A stretch of DNA of 64,000 nucleotides. Source: Verrucomicrobiota bacterium (GTDB lineage: Bacteria; Verrucomicrobiota; Verrucomicrobiia; Opitutales; Opitutaceae). The notes beneath the pieces were generated by a model that was not told the origin of the DNA, ran no database searches, and saw nothing but the letters and a program-made list of their open reading frames with translations. The position numbers were made by a program, and so were the translations under genes. Shown piece after piece: positions 35,801 to 43,374 of the stretch; position 1 is the first letter of the stretch, and every line of letters begins with the position of its first letter. Location of the stretch: NCBI GenBank assembly GCA_014584295.1, contig JACTNC010000018.1, forward strand, positions 1 to 64,000. Reading direction: 5' to 3'.

Positions 35801-37195
35801 ACGACAACCGTGGACAATGCATTGGTGATCCTCGCGGTTTCCGCAAGTTATCCCGACTCGACGGGGACTGCCAACTTTTCGGGATGGTCCAATACGAATC
35901 TGAGCGCACTTGTGGAACGCGGAGACAGCGCAAGCGACTCCGGGAAGGGCGGAGCGTTGGGAATCGCCACGGGCATCAAGGCGTTGGCCGGTGGCTTTTC
36001 CGGCACGGCGGTCACCCTCGCGCAGCCGGCCTCCAAGGCCATGCTCACACTGGCAATCAGGCAGGCGGCGCCGGGCATTGCGCTTTCGAGCCAGGATATC
36101 GGTTCGCCGGGGCAGGCGGGGTCGACTGTATATGGCGCGAACACGGGCGCCTATACCGTGACCGGCGGAGGTGCCGATATCGCGGGCACGTCGGATCAGT
36201 TTCGTTTCGTGAGCCAGTCGTGGGCCGGTGACGGGCGGATCATCGCACGCGTGGCATCGGTACAAGACACGCATCCGTGGGCGAAGGCCGGCCTGATGTT
36301 TCGCGAGGGCATGGAAGCAGGTGCGGTGAATGCCAATTTCTTCCTGAGTTCGCAGAATGGCACGCAATTGGTCCACCGGGAATCAACCGGAGGGGCAACG
36401 ATTGGCGATGCGCATGTGACAGGGGTGGCAGCACCCTACTGGCTGAGACTGGAGAGGCGCGGAAATATCTTCACGGCATGGCAATCACCGGATGGAGACG
36501 CGTGGTTCCAGGCGGGATCAACGTCGTTTGCGATGGCGGCCGATGTCTGGTCGGGACTTGCCGTTACATCGCATGAGGATGCCTTGTTGAGCACTGCCGT
36601 CTTCGATCATGTGAGGATGGAGGGCGTGCCTGCGTGGACGGCAGCGGATGTTGGCTTTGTGGGGTCGACAGGGAACACCGTGCATGAGTATGCGTCCGAC
36701 GTGATCACGTTGAACAGCTCGGGTGCCGACATCGGTGGCGAGGGGGATGCGTTTCATTTCTACCATCAAGTGATAAGCGGCGATGCCATGGTGATCGCCG
36801 AGGTGACCTCCGTGGAGAACGTGCACCCGAACGCAAAGGCCGGTGTCATGATCAGGCAGAGCCTGAGCAGGGGCGCGGTGCAGGCATACATCGGCCTCAC
36901 GGCGGGCGGAGCGGTTGAATTCCTGCGTCGGGAGAGCTCGGGCGCAGGCACGTCACAGGATGTGCTGCCGGGGGTGGCGGCGCCGAGATTCATCAAGCTC
37001 GTGAGAACCGGTTCATTGATCAGCGCCTATCACTCGTCTGACGGAGGCGTCTGGACCCAACTTGGTCCGGCGGTGGCAATTCCGATGAATGGGCCGGTGC
37101 TGGCTGGGGTGGCGGGTTGTTCAATCGTCAATTCGCCCTACCTCTACAAGTCGACTTTCGAAAGTGTCTTTGTGAAGACAAATGAAGGTAGCTGA
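32885..37195 (+). CDS. Very large secreted BNR/sialidase-like propeller protein with tandem C-terminal sandwich domains
   Basis: The product is 1436 residues with a signal peptide (LILSLGLVVLLGGAAIQAQ). Residues about 30-840 hold Asp-box/BNR-type blades (STDAGRSFTFV, STDGGKTFTVI, TEDNGVTWTNV), as in VPS10 or GH74/GH33-like propellers. A middle domain of about 180 residues follows (APIVSAIGDAASGTDVIRPP...). The last 380 residues contain two copies of a laminin-G/DUF1349-like sandwich, each with DIG..G, GGGADIAGTSDQF or SGADIGGEGDAF, HPWAKAGLMFR or HPNAKAGVMIR, and a SPDGDAW or SSDGGVW box. It is probably a surface or extracellular glycan-binding or glycan-degrading enzyme. The substrate is unknown. 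The N-terminal Met at 32852 is possible but 32885 gives a better leader. Confidence 0.7.
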   Translation: MSDCPIFTRNRPLRSCRLILSLGLVVLLGGAAIQAQTWMPAAHRFKGTFDNGLVGNYGIQFQRVITWNEGTADPAKRGWVLTGQDENGVRASYDYGATWNAPRLSGMFCSKIAGLYLNTDEDLFLALGGMFGRQEFPGISVDGIYRGDGTLLRATRVEITRPGGPGPDASGGGKRAFTDVSYAGNSVIRSSNFLARRPQTGGLSDLERPIWALEQILTSGSISYIALFKSTDAGRSFTFVRDLAVSENSSGNDGIYHILAAPNGDVVLLGKRGLWLSQDQGVTFARIHPSSGAIEISAGYFFGGGTDQPSGMRIGVYASNANGGVWETANIRTTAFSKPNGNAGLPANYRVWHLGSSPVNPDRLAVCSDSTTPSLAPYLSTDGGKTFTVIAEGVGTGDEQWRYNVRRGHAGFHFCPTDEFICLVPTFQTMARSLDGAERSDGDLVAGFDGLHAKGIGFDAWSGDWKKILRICQDSWINTSTDGMHWLAQNGLGTGSSAFKAELNAAGAGGSNPQGYASGAGGVICPNNRMIAAANTNTGGQTNVMVVAEMNADGTTRSYYIATPQVRSRATHSRRSQKNPDVAFVGRWAISNLSAPNPADVVFTDHGGHEIFDCFLDGNTLISYWANVSTGGSDDGTQIFRSTDDMASNNQGAPWFALQTSSFGESSICADYHNPERVLYVRNDDRNVIREIRRVDGVLRDDVLRNAAGQPVNLRTMPGGILDILASEIGAPATVQTSATAITQLIADPNQPGLFYAIAGMHGMPNWWRTEDNGVTWTNVSGNAPRTLWSGVVHPLTGEVMGFSSMGEHILPAPATYPDIPNKNALTNQLKAYFAAVPKAPIVSAIGDAASGTDVIRPPLPTGITTGDILLLVVETANEPVFISDVNGGSWLQVGGSPQGSGTAGVADATRLTAFWSRYNGSQGAPVLSDSGDHQTARMIAIRGAALSGDPWNIALGGVDAMVSPGGTIPGATTTVDNALVILAVSASYPDSTGTANFSGWSNTNLSALVERGDSASDSGKGGALGIATGIKALAGGFSGTAVTLAQPASKAMLTLAIRQAAPGIALSSQDIGSPGQAGSTVYGANTGAYTVTGGGADIAGTSDQFRFVSQSWAGDGRIIARVASVQDTHPWAKAGLMFREGMEAGAVNANFFLSSQNGTQLVHRESTGGATIGDAHVTGVAAPYWLRLERRGNIFTAWQSPDGDAWFQAGSTSFAMAADVWSGLAVTSHEDALLSTAVFDHVRMEGVPAWTAADVGFVGSTGNTVHEYASDVITLNSSGADIGGEGDAFHFYHQVISGDAMVIAEVTSVENVHPNAKAGVMIRQSLSRGAVQAYIGLTAGGAVEFLRRESSGAGTSQDVLPGVAAPRFIKLVRTGSLISAYHSSDGGVWTQLGPAVAIPMNGPVLAGVAGCSIVNSPYLYKSTFESVFVKTNEGS

Positions 37196-37261
37196 GGACA
37201 ATTGAATTATGCGGCATGCTCTGCACCTGGTGCCAATGGGAGCAGGGGATTTGATTGGCGG

Positions 37262-40200
37262 CTACGAACTGCCTTGTGGCCGGAATTCAAACTCAATGGA
37301 TCCCTCGTACCTTCCGTTGGCTTTTGCAGGCTGGCTCTGAGGGCCGGACCGGACGGGCGGGTGCATCTTTGAACCTATTGCGGGAATCGCGTGCAGCAGG
37401 GACAGGTCCCCCGCTGGAAATTCGACGGTTGTATTGGGATGATCGATACGCGGAGTGCCGAGGCGAAGATAGTTGTCGGAGGGCGAGGGTGTGATCGAGA
37501 GGATGCCGGCCGCTGTTGTGAGGTCAGCTTCTCTGACCCCTGCGAAAAAGCCCCTGAACTCAGGATAGTTCCATGTCTCTCCGGGGCGCTGTTCCGCGTT
37601 GACCGTCTCGTGCAGTCCCAGCCAAGTGCCGCGAAGCCGATTTTGCCAGACACGGGTCGGCCCCAGTCCCCACCAGCGCAGCGAGCGCATGTTCTCTTCT
37701 GGCGAGTCGAAAGTGACGCCATGATAGAGGGCGCTGCCGTCGAGGTCGTAGGCATAGTTCAACCGCAGCGATCCGTTCGCGTGCAAGGTCCAGCGGGCCG
37801 TGAGCAGTCCTGTTGCTCCTCCCTTTGCCTCCAGCCATGCGGAGGCCCGTCCGGACGTTGCGTCCCGGGTAATCCCGTGGGTTACAATGGCTGGCGCAGA
37901 TGCGGCGACAGGAAAGCGGTTCTCTTCGTAACCGATTCGAAACGTTTTCAGCAGGGGAGGGGCGCCGTCATAGCGCCAGAGATTGCGCACGCGCGCGGCG
38001 GCGACGACTTGCGGCGGAAATACATAGGCCTTCCCATCGTTTGGTCGACGGGATGAATCGAATAGGGTGTGCCAATGCTTGAGATCGGGAGTCAATTCCA
38101 ATGTGAATCCCGCATAGGCGCCGCTCCCCTTGAGGTCTTCCAATTCGATTTCGATGATATTGGCTGGATCCGGTCTTGAAAGGATGAGCGTGGGTTCACT
38201 GCCAGAGGATTTGTTCCAGGACTGCCACGTCGATGGGCCCTCTGCCGGTGGCCGGGCAAAAACCAGGCGAGGTCCATTTCCGAGAGGAGCGACGACACCG
38301 GAGTTTTCAAACTGCACAAGCATACCCGATGTCGAATCGAATGTGGCTTTGGCATCTCCATTCGTCAGCACAATATGGCTGGCTTTATCGACAATCGCAG
38401 GTTCTGCAGAGGCCGCTGATGTCATGCCCTGCGGATGCAGCACCCCGGACCTGTTGTTCGCGGCTTGCTCCGTTGGCCATACCGAGGTCCACAACTCCAC
38501 TCCGTCAGGACCGATAGCTGACAATGCGAGTGCGGCGGACTCCCTCCAGTTGGCCGGCAGCGCCAACTCCAGTCGCCCCGTGGACCCGGCGGCAACATCA
38601 GGAGACACCGCGATCCCGTGTGCGAAGGCTTCAAGATTACCTGCGTTGAATTTCAGGAGACTCCATGTGAACGTGCACGCGCGGAGCGAAATGAAGTCAT
38701 AACTGTTGCGCACAGTGATCGAGCCTTTGAAGTTGGCATCGAGCGTCGGAGGGTCGAACTGCACGGGAGACCAGATGTCGCGTACGGCAAAGTAGCTTCC
38801 CTCCTTTTCGAAATGGGGTCCGACAATTCCGTCCGCTCCGTAGGTGCTGTGGCTATCGAGCTTGTTGCCAAGGTCGGTTCGCTGGATCGCCTCGTCCGCG
38901 AAATCCCAGATGAACAGTCCAGCGCCGACTCTGGAACTGGAGATGGCTTTCCAGTAGTCCTCCAGGCCCGCACCGGCCCCGCCGTCGTAGAGCCCGTGCA
39001 GGATCTCTGTCGGCATGACGAGATTGGGGCCGCCGAGCAGGTGCGTCAGATGGGGAAAGTTGGCGTAATGACGCGTATCAATTCCATCAAAGAGGTTCCA
39101 GGGATGCAGGACGCGGCGCCTCTGGGGATCGTAGAACGAGAAGTCACCGTCGAGCGCGGGATTCCAGCCTCCTTCGTTGCCATTGTCCCAGAAAATGATC
39201 GACGGATGGTTTACGTCACGCTCGACGAGTTCGCGAACGAGCAGTCGGCCGATTGGCGTACCGTGTGCGTGCTGCCATCCGCTCAATTCGTCGAGGACGT
39301 ACAAGCCGAGTTCGTCGCATGCCTCAAGAAACGCCTCGTCCGGCGGGTAGTGCGACATGCGCACGGCGTTCATGTTCATCCGGCGAATCAGTCGAACGTC
39401 CTCGTAGCAGTTCTCGCGCGTGAGGGCGCGGCCGGTTTCAGGACGGAAGCTGTGGCGGTTGACGCCTTTCAGAAGGATACGTTTCCCATTGAGAAACAAG
39501 CCGACGCCGCCGCGGACTTCGAAGGTGCGAAAGCCGATGCGCGTTTCCGTTTGATGGATCCCCTTCCCATTCTCAAGGAGTGTGAGCCGCAGTGTGTAGA
39601 GGTCTGGAGTTTCAGCAGTCCATGTCTTGACACCCGGCAGCCTTCCTTCGATGCGGACCTGACCGGCGCCACCCCGAGGAATCGATTGATGGATTGGAGT
39701 GCCGATGATTTGGCCCTTTGCGTCGAGCACCTGGGCTTCGACCTGCATCGCGGGAACGGCGGGTCCGTCGGTTCGGCCTCCAGCGGGAAATCCGAGGGTA
39801 AGATCGATGGCGAGCGAACCGTCAGCGCGTGCGTCGACAGCGAGGTGATCAATGGCCTTGGGAGGCAAAGCCTCAAGGAACACGGGCCGGTAGATTCCAC
39901 CGAAGACCCAGTAGTCGCCGCCGCGCTCGGCACGGTCGGTCAAGGGATCGGCGCTGGCCTTGGCAACATCGACCTCGAGCACATTTTCACCGGATCCGTC
40001 GCCGAATTTGACGAGGGAGGTGACATCATAGCGGAACCGCGTGAAACCTCCCCGGTGCACGGGGCCGGCTTTCTTTCCGTTCAAGGTGACTTCGGTGTCG
40101 GTCATCGAACCGTCGAACACGATATTGATGCGGCGCCCCTTCCATTCAGGAGGAACGTGAAACCGGGTGCGATAGAGGCCGTGTTCGTCCGCCCGTTTGT

Positions 40201-40456
40201 CATCCTGACCGTAGTTGTAGGTGCCAAAGCCGTGCTGCTCCCAATGGGATGGGACTGGAATCGTCGTCTTCTCCCCTGCGCGCCTGCCTCCGGTCACCTG
40301 AAATTCCCAGGGAACGGCGTCGTTGGGTCCGTGCCCTGAAAGATAGTGCCGCTCCGTGCGCGGAGTGGTTTCAGACGCAGGGTCGGGTGGCGTCGCGGCG
40401 ACAGAGGCTGAAGAGATCAGACAGCCGAAAACGAAAAGAAGAGGGAATGGTTTCAT
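37262..40456 (-). CDS. Glycoside hydrolase family 2 (beta-galactosidase-like)
   Basis: This 1064-residue secreted enzyme has the LacZ domain order. The signal peptide is MKPFPLLFVFGCLISSASVAA. The jelly-roll domain contains GTYNYGQDD...GLYRTRFHVP and VFGGIYRPVFLE (residues 35-200). An Ig-like domain covers about 200-310. The TIM barrel has RILLKGVNRHSF, NMNAVRMSHYPP, acid/base E428 in WDNGNEGGW and probable nucleophile E484 in MPTEILHG. A long C-terminal region ends in a Bgal small-chain-like sandwich (RWWGLGPTRVWQNR). Such enzymes remove terminal beta-galactose or related residues. The surrounding sulfatases suggest a sulfated galactan or glycosaminoglycan-like target (inference). The ATG at 40456 is preferred over upstream in-frame codons without a leader. 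Confidence 0.9.
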   Translation of the reverse strand: MKPFPLLFVFGCLISSASVAATPPDPASETTPRTERHYLSGHGPNDAVPWEFQVTGGRRAGEKTTIPVPSHWEQHGFGTYNYGQDDKRADEHGLYRTRFHVPPEWKGRRINIVFDGSMTDTEVTLNGKKAGPVHRGGFTRFRYDVTSLVKFGDGSGENVLEVDVAKASADPLTDRAERGGDYWVFGGIYRPVFLEALPPKAIDHLAVDARADGSLAIDLTLGFPAGGRTDGPAVPAMQVEAQVLDAKGQIIGTPIHQSIPRGGAGQVRIEGRLPGVKTWTAETPDLYTLRLTLLENGKGIHQTETRIGFRTFEVRGGVGLFLNGKRILLKGVNRHSFRPETGRALTRENCYEDVRLIRRMNMNAVRMSHYPPDEAFLEACDELGLYVLDELSGWQHAHGTPIGRLLVRELVERDVNHPSIIFWDNGNEGGWNPALDGDFSFYDPQRRRVLHPWNLFDGIDTRHYANFPHLTHLLGGPNLVMPTEILHGLYDGGAGAGLEDYWKAISSSRVGAGLFIWDFADEAIQRTDLGNKLDSHSTYGADGIVGPHFEKEGSYFAVRDIWSPVQFDPPTLDANFKGSITVRNSYDFISLRACTFTWSLLKFNAGNLEAFAHGIAVSPDVAAGSTGRLELALPANWRESAALALSAIGPDGVELWTSVWPTEQAANNRSGVLHPQGMTSAASAEPAIVDKASHIVLTNGDAKATFDSTSGMLVQFENSGVVAPLGNGPRLVFARPPAEGPSTWQSWNKSSGSEPTLILSRPDPANIIEIELEDLKGSGAYAGFTLELTPDLKHWHTLFDSSRRPNDGKAYVFPPQVVAAARVRNLWRYDGAPPLLKTFRIGYEENRFPVAASAPAIVTHGITRDATSGRASAWLEAKGGATGLLTARWTLHANGSLRLNYAYDLDGSALYHGVTFDSPEENMRSLRWWGLGPTRVWQNRLRGTWLGLHETVNAEQRPGETWNYPEFRGFFAGVREADLTTAAGILSITPSPSDNYLRLGTPRIDHPNTTVEFPAGDLSLLHAIPAIGSKMHPPVRSGPQSQPAKANGRYEGSIEFEFRPQGSS

Positions 40457-40471
40457 GCGTGTGTTCGAGGG

Positions 40472-40494
40472 GTAGCGGGACTTTCCAAGTCCCG
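40472..40494 (+). repeat. REP-like hairpin A (GTAG + 8-bp stem + TCC loop)
   Basis: GTAG is followed directly by CGGGACTT-TCC-AAGTCCCG, a perfect 8-bp stem with a 3-nt loop. It lies just upstream of the GH2 gene, inside the 367-nt gene-free gap 40457-40823. GTAG at the stem foot is the hallmark of REP elements recognised by RAYT (TnpA_REP) transposases. Confidence 0.65.
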
Positions 40495-40544
40495 TAGGTC
40501 GAATGCCGGTTCGAAGAGGTTCGCCACAGGTTGAAGAGAGAGAA

Positions 40545-40567
40545 AGGGAGCTGGAAGCTCCCTCTAC
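40545..40567 (-). repeat. REP-like hairpin B (GTAG + 8-bp stem + TCC loop)
   Basis: On the minus strand GTAG is followed by AGGGAGCT-TCC-AGCTCCCT. It is inverted relative to hairpin A, 50 nt away, so the two make a BIME-like pair. Its outermost pair A-T replaces C-G (A) or G-C (C), a compensatory change. The rest of the gap to 40823 shows no gene. Confidence 0.65.
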
Positions 40568-40823
40568 GTTGTGCACTCCGAACGACTCCAATCACGGATG
40601 GAGCGGGGGAGGAACCGGAAGTTGGGGTTGAGGAGGTATGCTCGGTAGCTGCAGCCTGGATCGGTTCCACAAGGTCGGTGGACATGAAAGGACTGGCGCC
40701 GAATCCGAGGGACAATTCGGAGATCCCTGATGCACTTGAGATCTTGATTGCGATTGGCTGGATTGGCGCAGCTGTTCTTGAGCGAATGAGTGCTTTGGCT
40801 GAGGAAAATCGGTGGAGCCAAAT

Positions 40824-42656
40824 TCAATTCGCAGCCTCTTTCGCAATGCGAAGGGCGAAACGATGGATGTAATCCAGATTGTCCTTTCGGCCCTCCTTGC
40901 CGTGTTCCCATCCCTTGGGCAGATCGCGGGTTAGGTTGAGGGCGTAAAGCGTGTTGAGGAGATAGAGCAGATCCCAGGAGTCGGAGGTGCCTGAAACTGC
41001 GGAGAGCAGGGAACGTTTGGCGAGAGACTGGTCGCCCATTTCCCAGAGCGCGAGACCGGCGGCGGTTCGATTGACGGAGACCGGATCCTTCAGAAGGGGT
41101 TTGACGGCATCGAGCTCACCCGCTGCCGAACGTCCGAGTACCGCCATGCCGCAGAGCGCCCAGTAGCGGGCAATGGGATCCTCCGAAGTCAGCGCGCGAT
41201 CGAGTTGGGGAAGTTTCTTTGAATCGCGTTGAGTCGCAGCAAACGCGATGTCGAGTACGCCATCGTAGTTGAAACGGCTGCTCTGCACGAAGTCAGCGAC
41301 CGTTGCGTTGCCGGCCACGCGTGAAAAAAGCGGTTCGGGGACGAGGCCCGTATCAAATGCGGCCTTCATGGTGCGCTTGAGGCGGCCTCTTAGCTCTGTG
41401 AGCTTGTGCTGGTATGCCGGGTCGTTGGCGAGATTGTGGACCTCCCAAGGATCCTTGGACAAATCGTAGAGCTCCTCGGGGGCCTGCGTGGACTCCCAGA
41501 ACTGCCGGTGGATTCCTGTAAGTTTTCCGGCCTTCCATGCCTGTTGCCAGGCGACCCAGGACGGGACATTGTAGGGATAGAAGCTGTACGGTGCAGCGGG
41601 AAGATAAGGTGTGAAGCAGCGCATGTACTTCCACTTGCCGTCGGTCAATCCGCGGCGCATGCCGTAGAGTTCGTCGAATCGATCTGCGTACAGGAATTCC
41701 ATTTCGTCGCTGGCCGGTTCCTGGCGCTGCGATCCCAAAAAGGCCCTGCCTTGGAGATTCGCCGGGAGGGGAATCCCTGCGAGAGAAAGGAACGTGGGAA
41801 GGAAATCGACGAACGAGACCGGCTCCTCGACACGCTGTCCGGCGGAGAAGGGGACAAGCTTCTTCCATTTTTCCGGCACGTGCATGACAAACGGGATGCG
41901 TACACCTGTTTCGTAGAGGTATCGCTTGCCGCGGGGAGTGACACCGCCGTGGTCTGCATTGTAGATGACGATGGTGTCGTCGGCCAATCCCGCTTTGGCG
42001 AGTTCGTCGATGAGGACTCCTACCTGACGGTCCATTTCAGTAATGCGATCGTGATAGCGGGCGAAATCGGTTCGCATCTCCGGGAGGTCGGGCACGTACG
42101 GCGGGAGGTTGATTTCCGCTGGAGAAAGACGCTTGGGAGGCGGCTGATTTGCGAACAGGGAACTCTCGTGGGAGACTCCGAGATTGAAAACGGCAAAGAA
42201 GGGAGCGCCCGCCGGCCGGTGAGAGTAATGGGCCTTCGTGGAGCTTTCGTCCCACCACGATGTGTCGTTTCCCGCAAAATTGTAGTCCGTCTTGGCGTTG
42301 TTGGTGCAGTAGTAGCCGGCATGCCGGAGGTATTCCACGTAGGGACGGTATCGCGACGGGATGGTGTGGCGGCTGCGCATGTGCTGGGTGCCCATGGTGA
42401 CCGCGTAAGTTCCCATCAAGAGGGTCGAGCGCGCCACGGCGCAGACCGGGGCGTTCGAATAGGCGCGGTCGAAGAGAATGCCATCCTTCGCGAGGGAATC
42501 GATCCGCGGTGTTTGCGCCTGGGTGTTCCCGTAGCAGCCGATCCACTGGTAGGAATTGTCCTCGCTGACAATCCAGAGGATGTTTGGCCGGTCGGCCGCG
42601 GCAAAAGCCGTCACGACCGATGCCGCAACGGCGAGGAATGAGAAAAGTACTTTCAT
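40824..42656 (-). CDS. Secreted sulfatase with HEAT-like C-terminal tail and variant C-A-V-A-R motif
   Basis: The product is 610 residues with a leader MKVLFSFLAVAASVVTAFA. The metal site is NILWIVSEDNSYQWIGCYG. The formylglycine position is C72 in NAPVCAVARSTLLMG. The usual consensus is C-x-(P/A)-x-R, but here the third residue is valine. YNADHGGVTPRGKRYLYETGVRIPFV and YDLSKDPWEVHNLAND are conserved sulfatase blocks. Residues about 490-610 are HEAT-like helices (DPIARYWALCGMAVLG, SVNRTAAGLALWEMGD). The layout matches the sulfatase at 55915, including the tail, so they are paralogues. The ATG at 42656 gives a clean signal peptide; the open frame up to 42848 is not used. Confidence 0.88.
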   Translation of the reverse strand: MKVLFSFLAVAASVVTAFAAADRPNILWIVSEDNSYQWIGCYGNTQAQTPRIDSLAKDGILFDRAYSNAPVCAVARSTLLMGTYAVTMGTQHMRSRHTIPSRYRPYVEYLRHAGYYCTNNAKTDYNFAGNDTSWWDESSTKAHYSHRPAGAPFFAVFNLGVSHESSLFANQPPPKRLSPAEINLPPYVPDLPEMRTDFARYHDRITEMDRQVGVLIDELAKAGLADDTIVIYNADHGGVTPRGKRYLYETGVRIPFVMHVPEKWKKLVPFSAGQRVEEPVSFVDFLPTFLSLAGIPLPANLQGRAFLGSQRQEPASDEMEFLYADRFDELYGMRRGLTDGKWKYMRCFTPYLPAAPYSFYPYNVPSWVAWQQAWKAGKLTGIHRQFWESTQAPEELYDLSKDPWEVHNLANDPAYQHKLTELRGRLKRTMKAAFDTGLVPEPLFSRVAGNATVADFVQSSRFNYDGVLDIAFAATQRDSKKLPQLDRALTSEDPIARYWALCGMAVLGRSAAGELDAVKPLLKDPVSVNRTAAGLALWEMGDQSLAKRSLLSAVSGTSDSWDLLYLLNTLYALNLTRDLPKGWEHGKEGRKDNLDYIHRFALRIAKEAAN

Positions 42657-43374
42657 AGGTAGGTGCAGTTGGTGGGGGGAGGAGCTCCTTGGGCGGGGAA
42701 ATAGAAGTTTATGCTGGATTCCCACCCGGATTGGCGAGGCTTGTATTCGTTGGAAGCGACAGGAGACAGTTAAGGGCTGAGTGGTGCGAGGCTGTCCGGG
42801 CAACAGCCTCATGCCCAATGAGCACGCGATGCGCGCGGGAGCAAACATGTCGTGAGAAACCGGGTGCAGGTTGGAGTCGTAAGTGCGCCCGGCTTTCGAA
42901 CGGCGCAGATACCGTGCAGACAGATGAATTCCGTTTGAGATTCAACCGTCCCAATGAATCGCACCGATCAGGCATGCCGCTCCAGGATGCAACGCCGCGA
43001 CCAGCTCCAATTCAAAAAGTAGGGGGAGCTTCCAGCTCCCCTTTCCAAACGTGGCAGACATGGAAGATCTTCGCGAGTGCCATGGAGGAAGACTTGGATG
43101 CCTCGTTCGACTGACATCGGTGAGCGTCATCACAGTTAGCACGAACCCTTGGCATGCCCTCCACTATTTCTGCCGGCAAGCCGAGCAACCTGAAGCACGC
43201 CCGATATCGCATCGCCAATTCCAAGCTCCTGCTGGCGTCAATGGCGACCAGCGCTGCCAGAAGAGTCATCGGAAAGTAATCCAATACAGAAAAATAAAGT
43301 TCAATCCATGATTTGACCGTCCGTGGCGCGTGACGCTGTGCTCATTCCACAGACGCCGTTTGCACCCCGTGACG
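42657..43374. other. Gene-free divergent region with REP element
   Basis: About 700 nt separate the sulfatase from the divergent TBDT. No reading frame with family features is seen. The stretch contains REP-like hairpin C (43019-43041). Promoters for both flanking genes must lie here, but no confident -35/-10 pair or operator was identified. Confidence 0.5.
43019..43041 (+). repeat. REP-like hairpin C (GTAG + 8-bp stem + TCC loop)
   Basis: GTAG is followed by GGGGAGCT-TCC-AGCTCCCC. It is nearly identical to hairpin B and lies about 2.5 kb from it, in opposite orientation. The outer base pair differs by compensation. Confidence 0.65.

Noticed and set aside
38618..40339. 573-codon open frame antisense to the GH2 gene
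   Set aside because: It mirrors the GH2 coding frame in GC-rich DNA, has no domain or leader, and the GH2 protein has full family signatures.
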